Origin: Pseudomonas arcuscaelestis
Lineage (GTDB): Bacteria; Pseudomonadota; Gammaproteobacteria; Pseudomonadales; Pseudomonadaceae
NCBI RefSeq assembly: GCF_016881005.1
Contig: NZ_JACOPV010000014.1
Location: 1-64,000, forward strand
DNA: 64,000 nt
Reading direction: 5' to 3'
Numbering within the stretch: the first letter of the stretch is position 1; the number at the start of each line of letters is the position of its first letter. Shown here piece by piece: positions 8,102-17,708 of the stretch. A program made the translations under genes and the position numbers. The notes beneath the pieces are model-generated. The model worked only from the letters and a program-made list of their open reading frames with translations, did no database searches and was not told the DNA's origin.

Positions 8102-8785
8102 TCAGCGCTTGCGAAACAGTTCCCGACTGACCAGCGGCTTTGCGCCCAAATGTACGGCCAGGGCCTGGCGCATCAAACGCTTGGCGGCGCTCAAGGCGCC
8201 GGGAACATGCCAGGCAGCTTCGGCCATGGCGATAAGCTCCTCGCCCCGGAATAAACCTGGTTGCAGCAGGTATACCCGTTCAAGCCCCGCGTCCACCTGC
8301 AGACGGTACAAACCATCAATAACCAATGGCTCACCATTGACGTCCTGATCCAGGGCGAAGGCATAACCCAACTCATCCAGCAGGCGCCATTCGAAAGCGC
8401 GCAGCAGAGGTTCCAGCGGACGCCCGGCAGCCAGCGCTGGCAGAGTTGCGGCATAATGCTCGAACAAGGCAGGGTGCGGGTCTTCGGCCGGTAGCAGGCG
8501 AATCAACAATTCGTTGAGATACAGACCGCTGAACAAGGCATCGCCACTGAGCCAGGCGGCCACGCCGACACTGTCCAGGCGGCCGACAGTCTTCAACTCA
8601 CCGCGTCCACGAAACTCGACCTCGAGCGGTACGAACGGCCGGGCCTGACTGCCAGCCTTACCTCGGGCACGACGAAGTACTGCACGCAGACGCCCTTGCG
8701 GAGTGAGAAAGTCCACCAGCGCACTGGTCTCTCGGTAGGCTCGGCTATGCAGTACGTAGGCCGGTTGGCCGTCTGGCAGTTCCAT
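8102..8785 (-). CDS. recO: DNA repair protein RecO
   Basis: 227 residues with the OB-fold start AYVLHSRAYRETSALVDFLT and the central ELNELLIRLLPAEDPHPALF region. RecO acts with RecF and RecR to load RecA on SSB-coated single-stranded DNA. It sits between era and pdxJ as in most gamma-proteobacteria, 56 nt after era. No zinc-finger Cys set is seen. Confidence 0.95.
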   Translation of the reverse strand: MELPDGQPAYVLHSRAYRETSALVDFLTPQGRLRAVLRRARGKAGSQARPFVPLEVEFRGRGELKTVGRLDSVGVAAWLSGDALFSGLYLNELLIRLLPAEDPHPALFEHYAATLPALAAGRPLEPLLRAFEWRLLDELGYAFALDQDVNGEPLVIDGLYRLQVDAGLERVYLLQPGLFRGEELIAMAEAAWHVPGALSAAKRLMRQALAVHLGAKPLVSRELFRKR

Positions 8786-8841
8786 GCGTACGCTTCAGGA
8801 AGAATGTGACCCGACAGCGGCTGCTACCGGGTCTGATGCGA

Positions 8842-9744
8842 TCAAAGGTCGCCGTAGCCCAGCGAACGCAGGGCGCGCTCGTCATCGGACCATCCGCCTT
8901 TGACCTTGACCCAGAGGTTGAGCATGACTTTGGCGTCGAACAACACTTCCATGTCCTTGCGCGCCTCGGAGCCGATGCGCTTGATACGCTCACCCTTGTC
9001 GCCAATGATGATCTTTTTCTGGCCATCGCGCTCGACCAGGATCAGTGCATGGATGTGCAGGATCTTGCCCTGTTGCTTGAACTCTTCGATTTCCACCGTG
9101 ATCTGGTACGGCAGTTCGGCGCCCAACTGGCGCATGATTTTTTCACGTACCAGTTCAGCAGCAAGGAAGCGACTGCTGCGGTCAGTGATCTGATCTTCCG
9201 GAAAGAAGTGATCATTTTCCGGCAGGTGTTTGGCGATCAAGCCTTCCAACGCTTCAAGATTATGGCCTTGCTGCGCGGAAATCGGCACGATTTCGGCGTT
9301 CGGCAGTTGTTCCTGCAGCCATTGCAAGTGAGGAATCAATTCGGCCTTTTCTTCGATCCGGTCGGTCTTGTTGATCGCCAGGATCACCGGGCCCTGCACA
9401 TATTGAACGCGTTCGAGGACCAGCTGGTCCTCGTCGGTCCATTTGGTACGGTCGACGACAAAAATCACCACATCGACATCCTTCAAGGCTGCCGATGCAG
9501 TTTTATTCATGTAGCGGTTGAGCGCCTTTTCGTTGCTCTTGTGCATACCAGGGGTATCGACGTAGATCGCCTGGATATCACCTTCGGTCTTGATTCCCAG
9601 CATGTTGTGCCGAGTGGTCTGGGGCTTGCGCGAGGTGATCGCCAGTTTCTGACCAAGGATGTGGTTGAGTAGTGTCGACTTGCCAACGTTTGGACGGCCA
9701 ACAATAGCGACATAGCCGCAGCGGGTGGTGTTTGTATCAGTCAT
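8842..9744 (-). CDS. era: Ribosome-assembly GTPase Era
   Basis: 300 residues from ATG 9744 (a second ATG at 9750 adds two residues). G motifs seen: GRPNVGKSTL (G1), DTPG (G3) and NKTD (G4), then a C-terminal KH domain with IIGDKGERIKRIG. Era binds the 16S rRNA 3' end and matures the 30S subunit. The start overlaps the 3' end of rnc by 8 nt, indicating coupling, as in the conserved rnc-era pair. Confidence 0.97.
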   Translation of the reverse strand: MTDTNTTRCGYVAIVGRPNVGKSTLLNHILGQKLAITSRKPQTTRHNMLGIKTEGDIQAIYVDTPGMHKSNEKALNRYMNKTASAALKDVDVVIFVVDRTKWTDEDQLVLERVQYVQGPVILAINKTDRIEEKAELIPHLQWLQEQLPNAEIVPISAQQGHNLEALEGLIAKHLPENDHFFPEDQITDRSSRFLAAELVREKIMRQLGAELPYQITVEIEEFKQQGKILHIHALILVERDGQKKIIIGDKGERIKRIGSEARKDMEVLFDAKVMLNLWVKVKGGWSDDERALRSLGYGDL

Positions 9745-10426
9745 TGCCATTCTCCACGCCCAGGGCGATCAGTGCTGCGGCGGCCGCCACTTGTTCGGCA
9801 ATACGCCGACTCACACCTTGCCCACGGCTTTTTTCTGTCAAAAGGGTCACTTCGCATTCGACGAAAAACGTCCGGCAATGAGGCTCACCTTGAATATCTA
9901 CCACTTCGTATCGCGGCAGTTCACAGGCCCGCGACTGCAAGAATTCCTGCAGACGGGTTTTCGGGTCCTTGTTGGTATCGACCAGGGTCAGGCTCTCGAA
10001 CTCACCGGTCAGCCAGGCCAGAACGCGCTCGCGGGCGGTCTGCATGTCCGAATCCAGGTAGATTGCACCGATCAACGCCTCAAGGGCATCAGCCAGGATC
10101 GATTCGCGGCGAAACCCTCCGCTTTTCAGTTCACCGGAGCCCAGCCGCAGGTACTCACCCAGGTCAAAACCCCGAGCCAGAACAGCCAGGGTTTCACCCT
10201 TGACCAATCGCGCTCGCAAGCGCGACAACTGGCCTTCACGCGCCTGGGGGAAGCGCTCGAACAGCGCCTCACCCGCGACGAAGTTCAGGATCGCATCGCC
10301 GAGAAACTCGAGGCGTTCATTGTTGCGCCCGGCAAAACTGCGGTGCGTCAGGGCCAGCAGCATCAGCTCCTGGTTCTTGAAGGTGTAACCGAGCTGGCGC
10401 TCGAGGCGGCTCAAAGGAACGCTCAC
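9737..10426 (-). CDS. rnc: Ribonuclease III
   Basis: 229 residues. The catalytic signature ERLEFLGDAILNFV lies near residue 37, with the second acidic site DALEALIGAIYLD near 113. A C-terminal double-stranded RNA binding domain (DPKTRLQEFLQSR … EVTLLTEKSRGQGVSRRIAEQVAA) follows. It processes rRNA precursors and structured mRNAs. A strong hairpin lies in the leader between lepB and rnc. The DUF4845 gene that occupies this gap in P. aeruginosa is absent. Confidence 0.97.
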   Translation of the reverse strand: MSVPLSRLERQLGYTFKNQELMLLALTHRSFAGRNNERLEFLGDAILNFVAGEALFERFPQAREGQLSRLRARLVKGETLAVLARGFDLGEYLRLGSGELKSGGFRRESILADALEALIGAIYLDSDMQTARERVLAWLTGEFESLTLVDTNKDPKTRLQEFLQSRACELPRYEVVDIQGEPHCRTFFVECEVTLLTEKSRGQGVSRRIAEQVAAAAALIALGVENGND

Positions 10427-10572
10427 AGTGTACCCACGCGCAGTTCGTGGTCGATATTCAACGCTTTGTTCAAATCAACATCCTGAAAGACTATTTGGCT
10501 CATGCCTACTGGCTCGTTTGGTACGGGAAGACAACAAATCCCCATGCACACAGCCTATGCCAGAAATGCATT

Positions 10573-10596
10573 CGGCGCTGTCTAAGGACAGCGCCG
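10573..10596. other. Strong hairpin in lepB-rnc intergenic region
   Basis: CGGCGCTGTC-TAAG-GACAGCGCCG, a perfect 10-bp stem. On the minus strand it follows the lepB stop by ~9 nt and lies ~147 nt before rnc. The T run after it is poor, so it may be a weak terminator, a processing site, or an RNase III autoregulatory target as known for the E. coli rnc leader. The last idea is inference. Confidence 0.6.
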
Positions 10597-10604
10597 TTGT
10601 GGTG

Positions 10605-11459
10605 TTACTTGATCAGACCTACTCGCGAAAGATTCGGGAAGTGGCTGAGTTTTGGCTCTGGCCAGCTCATCCAGACCGCGAAGGCCTTGCCGACGATGTT
10701 CTGATCCGGGACCATGCCATGCAGCGCCTTGGGAATATTGGGATCATCCCAGTAGCGGCTGTCGTTGGAGTTGTCGCGGTTGTCGCCCATCATGAAGTAG
10801 TGGCCGGCCGGGACTGTCCACTGCTGATCAGGCGGCATGCGGTAGCGGCTCATTTCCTTGCGGATCAGGTGCTCGGCCTCGCCTAGCTTTTCCTTGTACA
10901 GCTCAGCGCTGCCCAAGGTGCCTGGCTCGGTCCCTACCAATCGTTCGGCAATTGGCTGACCATTGACGAACAGCTTCTTGTCGCTGGTGTAGCGGATCTG
11001 ATCACCCGGCAAGCCAACTACACGCTTGATGTAGTTGACGTTCGGATCGCTCGGATAGCGAAACACCATTACATCGCCACGCTGCGGGTCACCCACCTCG
11101 ATGACCTTCTTGTCGATCACTGGCAGACGAATCCCATAGGAGAACTTGTTCACCAGGATGAAATCGCCCACTTCCAGGGTCGGCTTCATCGATCCCGAAG
11201 GGATCTGAAAAGGCTCGACCAGGAACGAACGCAGCACCAGGACGATGAACAGAACCGGGAAGAACGACTTGCCGTACTCAACCAGCAACGGTTCCTTGTT
11301 CAATTGCTCGACCACTGCCATTTCTGGCTGGCTGACGCTGCCCTGATAGTTGGCGATCGCCGAACGCCGGCGCGGAGCCAGGAACAGCAGATCGACCAGG
11401 GCCAACAGACCGCAGACGGCAACGGCGATGACTAGCAACAGCGGGAAATTTAGCGACAT
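10605..11459 (-). CDS. lepB: Signal peptidase I
   Basis: 284 residues. N-terminal membrane anchors (LLLVIAVAVCGLLALVDLLFLA; second near residue 65) are followed by the catalytic Ser in PSGSMKPTL and the Lys in RGDVMVFRYPSDPNVNYIKRVVG. C-terminal boxes GDNRDNSNDSRYW are present. It removes signal peptides at the inner membrane. It lies 9 nt downstream of lepA, in the same transcript. Confidence 0.97.
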   Translation of the reverse strand: MSLNFPLLLVIAVAVCGLLALVDLLFLAPRRRSAIANYQGSVSQPEMAVVEQLNKEPLLVEYGKSFFPVLFIVLVLRSFLVEPFQIPSGSMKPTLEVGDFILVNKFSYGIRLPVIDKKVIEVGDPQRGDVMVFRYPSDPNVNYIKRVVGLPGDQIRYTSDKKLFVNGQPIAERLVGTEPGTLGSAELYKEKLGEAEHLIRKEMSRYRMPPDQQWTVPAGHYFMMGDNRDNSNDSRYWDDPNIPKALHGMVPDQNIVGKAFAVWMSWPEPKLSHFPNLSRVGLIK

Positions 11460-11468
11460 AGGACCTAA

Positions 11469-13265
11469 TTATTCCAACCTGAGCACGGCGAGGAAGGCTT
11501 CTTGTGGGATTTCCACGTTGCCGACCTGTTTCATGCGTTTCTTACCGGCCTTCTGCTTTTCCAACAGCTTGCGCTTACGGCTTACGTCACCACCGTAGCA
11601 TTTGGCCAGCACGTTCTTTCTGAGCGCCTTGACAGTGGTTCGCGCCACAATCTGCCCGCCAATGGCGGCCTGGATTGCCACGTCGAACATCTGCCGAGGA
11701 ATCAGTTCCTTCATCTTCTCTGTCAATGCGCGGCCCTTGTAGTGCGCATTGTCGCGGTGCACGATCAAGGCGAGGGCATCTACCTTGTCACCGTTGATCA
11801 GTACATCGAGCTTGACCAGGTTGGCCGACTGGTAGCGGTCGAAATGGTAGTCCAGCGAAGCATAGCCGCGGCTGGTGGATTTCAAACGGTCGAAGAAGTC
11901 CAATACCACTTCGTTCATCGGCAGGTCATAGCGAACTTGCACCTGCGAGCCGAGGAACTGCATGTCGCGCTGCACGCCCCGCTTCTCGATACACAGGGTA
12001 ATGACGTTGCCCAGGTGCTCTTGAGGCACAAGGATAGTGGCGGCTACGATCGGCTCACGGAAATCCTCTACCGAAGACACATCCGGCAGCTTCGACGGGT
12101 TATCGACATAAATGGTTTCGCCGGTCTTGAGTTTGACCTCGAAAATTACGCTCGGCGCAGTGGTGATCAGATCCAGGTCGTACTCGCGCTCCAGGCGCTC
12201 CTGGATGATTTCCATGTGCAGCATGCCGAGGAACCCGCAACGGAAACCGAAGCCCAGTGCATCGGAGCTTTCAGGCAGGTATTGCAGCGACGAGTCGTTC
12301 AGGGTCAGCTTTTGCAGCGCATCACGGAAATCTTCGAAATCTTCGGAGCTGACCGGGAACAGGCCGGCATAGACCTGAGGCTGGATACGTTTGAACCCTG
12401 GCAGCACTTCAACATCGGGCGTAGAACTCAAGGTCAGGGTGTCACCTACTGGCGCCCCTCCAATGTCCTTGATGCTCGCGATGATAAAGCCTACTTCACC
12501 TGCCTTGAGGTCAGCGGTGGCGGTATGCTTCGGATTGAACACACCTACGCTGTCGACCAGGTGTACCTTGCCGGTGGACTTGACCAGGATCTTGTCGCCT
12601 TTTTTCACGCGACCCTGACGTACACGCACGAGGGAAACAACGCCCAGGTAGTTGTCGAACCAGGAGTCGATGATCAGCGCCTGCAGCGGTGCTTCGATAT
12701 CACCGGTAGGCGCGGGAATGGTTTGCACCAGTCGCTCAAGCACCTCGTCCACACCCATGCCGCTCTTGGCACTGCAGGCCACGGCGTCGGTAGCGTCAAT
12801 GCCGATGATCTTCTCGATCTCGTCTTTGACCTTGTCCGGGTCAGCCTGCGGCAGGTCCATCTTGTTCAGCACCGGCATGACCTCAAGGCCCTGCTCGATG
12901 GCGGTGTAGCAGTTGGCAACCGATTGGGCTTCAACCCCCTGGCCGGCGTCGACGACCAGCAACGCGCCTTCGCACGCAGCCAGGGAACGGCTGACTTCAT
13001 AGGTGAAGTCGACGTGGCCTGGGGTGTCAATGAAGTTCAGCTGATAGGTTTTGCCGTCCCGCGCCTTGTAATGCAGGGTAACGCTGTGGGCCTTGATGGT
13101 AATACCGCGCTCACGCTCCAGGTCCATGGAATCGAGTACCTGGGCCTCCATTTCACGCGCGGACAAACCACCGCACATTTGGATGAAACGGTCGGCCAGC
13201 GTCGACTTGCCATGGTCAATGTGGGCGATGATGGAGAAATTGCGGATATGACTCAAATCACTCAC
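11469..13265 (-). CDS. lepA: Elongation factor 4 (LepA)
   Basis: 598 residues, the usual length. The GTPase domain has AHIDHGKSTL, DTPGHVDFTYEV and NKMDLP. The C-terminal LepA-specific domain contains GGDVSRKRKLLEKQKAGKKR. LepA is a ribosomal GTPase that back-translocates or aids initiation and ribosome assembly. It heads the lepA-lepB transcript. The 223 nt to mucD hold the mucD terminator and presumably the lepA promoter. Confidence 0.98.
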   Translation of the reverse strand: MSDLSHIRNFSIIAHIDHGKSTLADRFIQMCGGLSAREMEAQVLDSMDLERERGITIKAHSVTLHYKARDGKTYQLNFIDTPGHVDFTYEVSRSLAACEGALLVVDAGQGVEAQSVANCYTAIEQGLEVMPVLNKMDLPQADPDKVKDEIEKIIGIDATDAVACSAKSGMGVDEVLERLVQTIPAPTGDIEAPLQALIIDSWFDNYLGVVSLVRVRQGRVKKGDKILVKSTGKVHLVDSVGVFNPKHTATADLKAGEVGFIIASIKDIGGAPVGDTLTLSSTPDVEVLPGFKRIQPQVYAGLFPVSSEDFEDFRDALQKLTLNDSSLQYLPESSDALGFGFRCGFLGMLHMEIIQERLEREYDLDLITTAPSVIFEVKLKTGETIYVDNPSKLPDVSSVEDFREPIVAATILVPQEHLGNVITLCIEKRGVQRDMQFLGSQVQVRYDLPMNEVVLDFFDRLKSTSRGYASLDYHFDRYQSANLVKLDVLINGDKVDALALIVHRDNAHYKGRALTEKMKELIPRQMFDVAIQAAIGGQIVARTTVKALRKNVLAKCYGGDVSRKRKLLEKQKAGKKRMKQVGNVEIPQEAFLAVLRLE

Positions 13266-13452
13266 GGGTCAACACTCAATAAGGCTGCGGGCCGGACGCC
13301 CACCGAAAAATAGCCGGGAATTGTACCTGAAGCTGAAAGGTTATGGGAGATTCCATATCGCCTAATCGCGGGGCAAGCTCGCGCCCCACGGCTCGGTGGC
13401 AAACCGGCGCAAGCGGGTTTGCCCGACGAGAAATACCCAGCCAAACAAAAAA

Positions 13453-13470
13453 GGGCGGCCTAAGCCGCCC
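13453..13470 (-). terminator. Rho-independent terminator of the algU-mucABD operon
   Basis: On the minus strand GGGCGGC-TTAG-GCCGCCC is followed directly by TTTTTTGTTTGG. It lies 18 nt beyond the mucD stop: a canonical strong terminator. Confidence 0.92.
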
Positions 13471-13488
13471 TCTTCCACTCAACCCGGC

Positions 13489-14922
13489 TTACTCAGCCAG
13501 CTTGAAGGTGATGAAGCTTGCCCGACCTTGACGCAGTACGCGCATGGACACAGAACGGTTCTTAGGCAGTTCCTTGGCAATTTCAGTGAACTGCTTGGCC
13601 GAAAGGATCGCCTGGTTGTTCAAGTGACTGATGACGTCACCCGGACGCAGGCCAATCATGGCCGCTGGACCATCCTGAACTTCCTTGATGACAACGCCAC
13701 CTTTGAGTTCCAGGGTTTTCTTTTGCTCAGCGGTCAGATCGGCCACCGAAACACCGAGACGATTGCTGCTGCGCTCAACGCCACCGTTGGCACTGGCAGT
13801 AATGTCGGCATCATCTTCAGGCAGCGCGCCCACAGTGATATCCAGGCTTTGACGTTTGCCGTTGCGAATAATGTCGAGCTTGGCCTTGGCACCATCTTTC
13901 AGGCTGCCAACCAGGTGTGGCAAGTCTGCCGACATGACGATCGGCTGACCGTTCATGCTCAGGATCACGTCACCGACCTGTAGCCCACCCTTGGCTGCCG
14001 GACCATCTTCCAGAACCTGGGCAACCAGGGCGCCAGCGGGTTTGTCCAGGCCGAAGGACTCAGCCAGGTCTTTGTTGACCTCCTGGATCACCACACCAAG
14101 CCAGCCGCGGCTGACCTTGCCGTCTTTCTTCAACTGGTTGGATACATCAATTGCCACATCGATAGGAATGGCGAACGACAGGCCCATGAAACCACCCGAG
14201 CGGGTGAATATCTGCGAGTTGATACCCACCACCTCACCGTTCATGTTGAACAGCGGGCCACCGGAGTTACCCGGATTGATCGCCACGTCGGTCTGGATGA
14301 ACGGCACATACGTGTCGTTAGGCAAGGTACGTCCCTTGGCACTGACGATGCCCTTGGTCACCGAATGATCGAAACCGAAAGGCGAGCCGATAGCCAGTAC
14401 CCACTCCCCCACCTTGAGCTTCTCGGAGTCACCCAGCTTGACGGTTGGCAGGTTTTTCCCTTCAACTTTGAGCAATGCCACGTCGGTGCGGGGGTCAGTG
14501 CCAACCAGCTTGGCTTGCAGCTCGCTGCGATCGGAAAGACGGACGATGATTTCGTCGGCGTCGGCTACCACATGGTTATTGGTCAGCACGTAACCGTCGT
14601 TGGAAATAATGAAGCCAGAACCCAGCGACTGCGCTTCACGCTGGCGATCACCACGCGGGGAGCGCGGCTGCTGCGGCATGTTACGCTCGAAAAATTCGCG
14701 GAACATCGGCGGCAGGCCTTCGATGTCCGGCATCTGGCCAGCCGCGTACTTGCGATCCGGCAGTTTTTGTTTGGTACTGATGTTGACCACCGCAGGCGAG
14801 GCCTGCTCCACCAGGGTCGTGAAGTCCGGAAGGGCTTCGGCCTGGGCAGCGGTGGCCACCTGACCGAGCATCAGCACGGCGGCGAACAACGATAGGTAGG
14901 TTTTCAAGCGTGGTATTGACAT
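13489..14922 (-). CDS. mucD: Periplasmic serine protease MucD (DegP/HtrA family)
   Basis: 477 residues. A signal peptide ends near AQAEA. The trypsin-like domain has the triad His (TNNHVV), Asp (RTDVALLKV) and Ser (NPGNSGGPLF). Two PDZ domains follow (GWLGVVIQEV and NRLGVSVADL). MucD degrades misfolded envelope proteins and damps AlgU activity and alginate production. It follows mucB directly, with a 170-nt gap and no mucC. Confidence 0.96.
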   Translation of the reverse strand: MSIPRLKTYLSLFAAVLMLGQVATAAQAEALPDFTTLVEQASPAVVNISTKQKLPDRKYAAGQMPDIEGLPPMFREFFERNMPQQPRSPRGDRQREAQSLGSGFIISNDGYVLTNNHVVADADEIIVRLSDRSELQAKLVGTDPRTDVALLKVEGKNLPTVKLGDSEKLKVGEWVLAIGSPFGFDHSVTKGIVSAKGRTLPNDTYVPFIQTDVAINPGNSGGPLFNMNGEVVGINSQIFTRSGGFMGLSFAIPIDVAIDVSNQLKKDGKVSRGWLGVVIQEVNKDLAESFGLDKPAGALVAQVLEDGPAAKGGLQVGDVILSMNGQPIVMSADLPHLVGSLKDGAKAKLDIIRNGKRQSLDITVGALPEDDADITASANGGVERSSNRLGVSVADLTAEQKKTLELKGGVVIKEVQDGPAAMIGLRPGDVISHLNNQAILSAKQFTEIAKELPKNRSVSMRVLRQGRASFITFKLAE

Positions 14923-15092
14923 ACGGCTCCCGTCACATCGAGCGTGGTTAGCAGTAGGGCCCTGCAGAAGCAGGAAAGGCCAGACCCCGAAAGGCCTGAC
15001 CTATAGATAAATTCTGAGTTTTTTGCAAACTGCAAAGCTTGCCAATCATGTCAGCCAAGCAATCCTCGCCCGGTCAGCAGTGCACTTGCTGT

Positions 15093-16058
15093 TCATTTTT
15101 TTGCCTGGGTGTCCTGAGGTCGCATCGACAAGGCGATACGCTCGGCGGTGCCGATCGGAATTTCGCCCACGACGGTTACCATCATCTCACCGGCAGGTGT
15201 AGTCAAGCGGCGCGATACCGCCACGGTAGGACCCAACTGGGTACGGATATCCGCTGCAGAGCCGCCATTCAAGGCCTCGACAAAAACCGAGAAGCGCGTC
15301 AGACCATCATCGAACATCATGCTGCTCACAGCGCCCTTGCCTTCAGGATCTTTACGCTGGGCACTGTCGATGAGTTCAAAGCCTGGCGGCAACCAATCCC
15401 AGCGCCATCCCGCGGCAGGTTGTACGGCCTGCGCAGCGACCTGCGCTACAGGCTTGCACTGTTCGCCCGCCTTGAGTTCGTCATCGGTCGGGGCGTTCCG
15501 AGTGTCCAGTCGGGTAAATTGGAAGCGCTCAAGCAAACGCCCCTTGTCATCAAGCATCAATGACTTGAGCGGCAGCCCGGTTTGTTTGTCCAGGTGCAAC
15601 TCAAATCCATACCGATGCTGATCACGGGGCGTTAGCGAGACAATGACCGCCTCACGTCCCGCTACTCGAGACTTGCCAGAGACCCCAAGGTCGTACCAGC
15701 TCATCAGTTTGAGAGGGTCAAGCACTCGCGCCGTTGACTCCGGTGCATTGGCAACACCTGACACCAGGGAGCCGCTTACGCACTTGGTATGCCCATCGAC
15801 ACGCACGACTTCCTGGGCCGAGCCATCGAGCTGAAGCAGCCGCTCGCTGACCTTGCCGTCCTGGACGCGATGCCAGATGTCGTGGGTGGAGAAGCTGCCG
15901 TTTCGCTCGTAAACGAAAGTACCCTGATAGCTCTGCTGTTGCTCTGCCTGCGCCAGCTTTTTCAGCCAGTCGCCCGCCTCCGGGGAGGAGTTCGCCGCAT
16001 GGGCCGGCAGAATCAGCCAGCCACCCAGCAACAGCGGTATGAGAGGTAGCGCGCGCAT
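15093..16058 (-). CDS. mucB: Periplasmic regulator MucB (RseB family)
   Basis: 321 residues with an N-terminal signal (LIPLLLGGWLILPAHA) and the MucB/RseB lipid-binding fold starting DWLKKLAQAEQQQSYQGTFVY. MucB binds the periplasmic domain of MucA, shields it from AlgW cleavage and responds to envelope signals. It starts 12 nt after the mucA stop, in the same operon. Confidence 0.96.
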   Translation of the reverse strand: MRALPLIPLLLGGWLILPAHAANSSPEAGDWLKKLAQAEQQQSYQGTFVYERNGSFSTHDIWHRVQDGKVSERLLQLDGSAQEVVRVDGHTKCVSGSLVSGVANAPESTARVLDPLKLMSWYDLGVSGKSRVAGREAVIVSLTPRDQHRYGFELHLDKQTGLPLKSLMLDDKGRLLERFQFTRLDTRNAPTDDELKAGEQCKPVAQVAAQAVQPAAGWRWDWLPPGFELIDSAQRKDPEGKGAVSSMMFDDGLTRFSVFVEALNGGSAADIRTQLGPTVAVSRRLTTPAGEMMVTVVGEIPIGTAERIALSMRPQDTQAKK

Positions 16059-16070
16059 GATCCTCCTTAC

Positions 16071-16661
16071 TTAACGGTTTTCCAGGCTGGCAGCGCGAGC
16101 ATACGGCAGAGCGCTCTCGGTACCCTTCAGGGCTGCTTCCTGAGCATGCTGACGCAGATAGCCGGGCAGACGCTGGTCATGCCAGCCGGATTGCCCTTGC
16201 AGCACGCCATTGGCCATAGGGCCTGGCTGTTCTGCACTTTCACTATAGCCTGCCAGCACGGCGGGGCCTTGAACTTGTGGCGCGATCAGGCCTTGCTGAG
16301 CGGGTTGCTGGGCAGCCAACTGAGCACCGTTGATGTCATCCTGGTTATACAGGCGCACACCTGCCAGCACTGCGACGGTCACCGAGGCGGCTACAGCCAG
16401 GCGAGTCAGACTGCGCCAAGGGCCGCGATTGACCTTGACCGGCACATCTTCATCAGCCAGCGCAGCCGAAACGGCGGCGGCAATATCCAGCTGTGGCAGC
16501 ACCAGTTCCTTGTGCATTGCCGCACGAGCTACCTGGTAACGCGACCAAGTGGCACGGGTTTCAGCATCGTCGACGGCGTTCAACACCCGACGTAACTCAA
16601 GTTCATCCGCTTCGTTATCCATCACCGCGGACAGCGATTCCTGCAAAGCTTCACGACTCAT
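16071..16661 (-). CDS. mucA: Anti-sigma factor MucA
   Basis: 196 residues, about the P. aeruginosa length, so it looks full-length rather than a mucoid-type truncation. The cytoplasmic RseA-like N-terminus (MSREALQESLSAVMDNEADELELRRVL) is followed by a single TM near residues 86-104 (LTRLAVAASVTVAVLAGVRLY) and a periplasmic tail. It holds AlgU at the membrane until proteolysis releases it. The gap to algU is 31 nt. Confidence 0.96.
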   Translation of the reverse strand: MSREALQESLSAVMDNEADELELRRVLNAVDDAETRATWSRYQVARAAMHKELVLPQLDIAAAVSAALADEDVPVKVNRGPWRSLTRLAVAASVTVAVLAGVRLYNQDDINGAQLAAQQPAQQGLIAPQVQGPAVLAGYSESAEQPGPMANGVLQGQSGWHDQRLPGYLRQHAQEAALKGTESALPYARAASLENR

Positions 16662-16692
16662 GGCGGTTCCTCTCTTGGCTGTCGCCGCTGTC

Positions 16693-17274
16693 TCAGGTTT
16701 CCTGCAACAAGGGCTGCAGGGCTTTGTCTATGGCCTCCCGAGCGCGGAAAATTCGAGAGCGCACGGTACCCACCGGACACTGCATGACGCTGGCAATGTC
16801 CTCGTAACTCAGACCATCAAATTCACGTAAAGTTAACGCCGTACGTAAATCTTCTGGCAGTTGCTGAATGGTCCGATGGACGGTGCCTTCGATCTCATCT
16901 CGCAACAACGCACGCTCGGGGGACTCCAGATCCTTGAGGCCATGATCGCCGTCGTAAAATTCCGCATCCTCGGAACTCACATCGCTGTCCGGTGGACGCC
17001 TACCGCGTGACACCAGATAGTTCTTTGCCGTGTTGATGGCAATGCGGTACAGCCAGGTATAAAAAGCACTGTCCCCGCGAAAATTTCCAAGCGCCCGGTA
17101 AGCCTTGATGAAGGCTTCCTGCGCCACATCCTGGGCTTCATGGGTGTCGTGTACAAAACGCACGATCAACCCGAGAATCTTGTGCTGATACTTCAGCACC
17201 AACAGATCAAACGCTCGCCTGTCGCCACGCTGCACGCGCTCGACAAGCTGCTGATCCTCTTCCTGGGTTAGCAT
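16693..17274 (-). CDS. algU: Extracytoplasmic-function sigma factor AlgU (sigma-22, RpoE-like)
   Basis: 193 residues from the ATG at 17274 (MLTQEEDQQLVERVQRGD), nearly identical to P. aeruginosa AlgU as I remember it. The ATG at 17280 adds two residues and is less likely. Regions 2 (AQDVAQEAFIKAYRAL … FYTWLYRIAINTAKN) and 4 (LTLREFDGLSYEDIASVM) are intact. It directs the envelope stress and alginate regulon, and heads the algU-mucA-mucB-mucD operon under its own promoter. Confidence 0.98.
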   Translation of the reverse strand: MLTQEEDQQLVERVQRGDRRAFDLLVLKYQHKILGLIVRFVHDTHEAQDVAQEAFIKAYRALGNFRGDSAFYTWLYRIAINTAKNYLVSRGRRPPDSDVSSEDAEFYDGDHGLKDLESPERALLRDEIEGTVHRTIQQLPEDLRTALTLREFDGLSYEDIASVMQCPVGTVRSRIFRAREAIDKALQPLLQET

Positions 17275-17334
17275 GAACACTCCTCAATGAACTTGAGGGA
17301 GCGTTGCGAGAAGCATCGTTCAGGCTTGCAACCA

Positions 17335-17360
17335 TAGACTCGGGCTTTTCGCAAAAGTTC
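17335..17360 (-). promoter_or_regulatory. AlgU (sigma-E type) autoregulated promoter
   Basis: On the minus strand GAACTT (17360-17355), 16 nt, then TCTA (17338-17335). This matches the AlgU consensus GAACTT-N16/17-TCTGA except in the last base. The transcript would start ~55 nt before the algU ATG. The rest of the 434-nt gap between algU and nadB (17275-17708) shows no gene; the nadB promoter must lie in its right half, but I cannot place it with confidence. Confidence 0.85.
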
Positions 17361-17708
17361 TCCCCTCCAAGCAAGTTTCCTGCGGCCCTTGGTCGGCCCG
17401 CACGAAAAACGCCGCACGGACACGGCCGGCTGCGTCGATAATCGGGTTTCGAATACGCCAACAGTACCTTAATTATGGGCTACTGCCATGCGTCGCCACG
17501 GCATTGTGGTGTGCGGACAACCTTCTATGGATATCCACACAACGTGGAAAGTTCCCACAAAAAGCTGCCAGCTCCTAGCAAGCGCCATTGGAAATCTGGG
17601 CACCGGGGCTGATATAAAGACAGCCGATCCAGATTAACGATAGTTTCACAATGCCATAAGCGCCTGACTATTGTGCCGATCCCCCCCTTCAGATACTAGT
17701 GTCCTGAC

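Noticed and set aside
10427..10604. Possible DUF4845 gene between lepB and rnc
   Set aside because: The gap is only 178 nt and holds no fitting frame; the gene is absent here.
11502..13313. 603-codon open frame on the plus strand opposite lepA
   Set aside because: Antisense shadow of a highly conserved GC-rich gene; no family features.
14923..15092. Possible mucC between mucB and mucD
   Set aside because: The gap is only 170 nt and has no suitable frame; mucC is absent, as I recall for the P. putida group.
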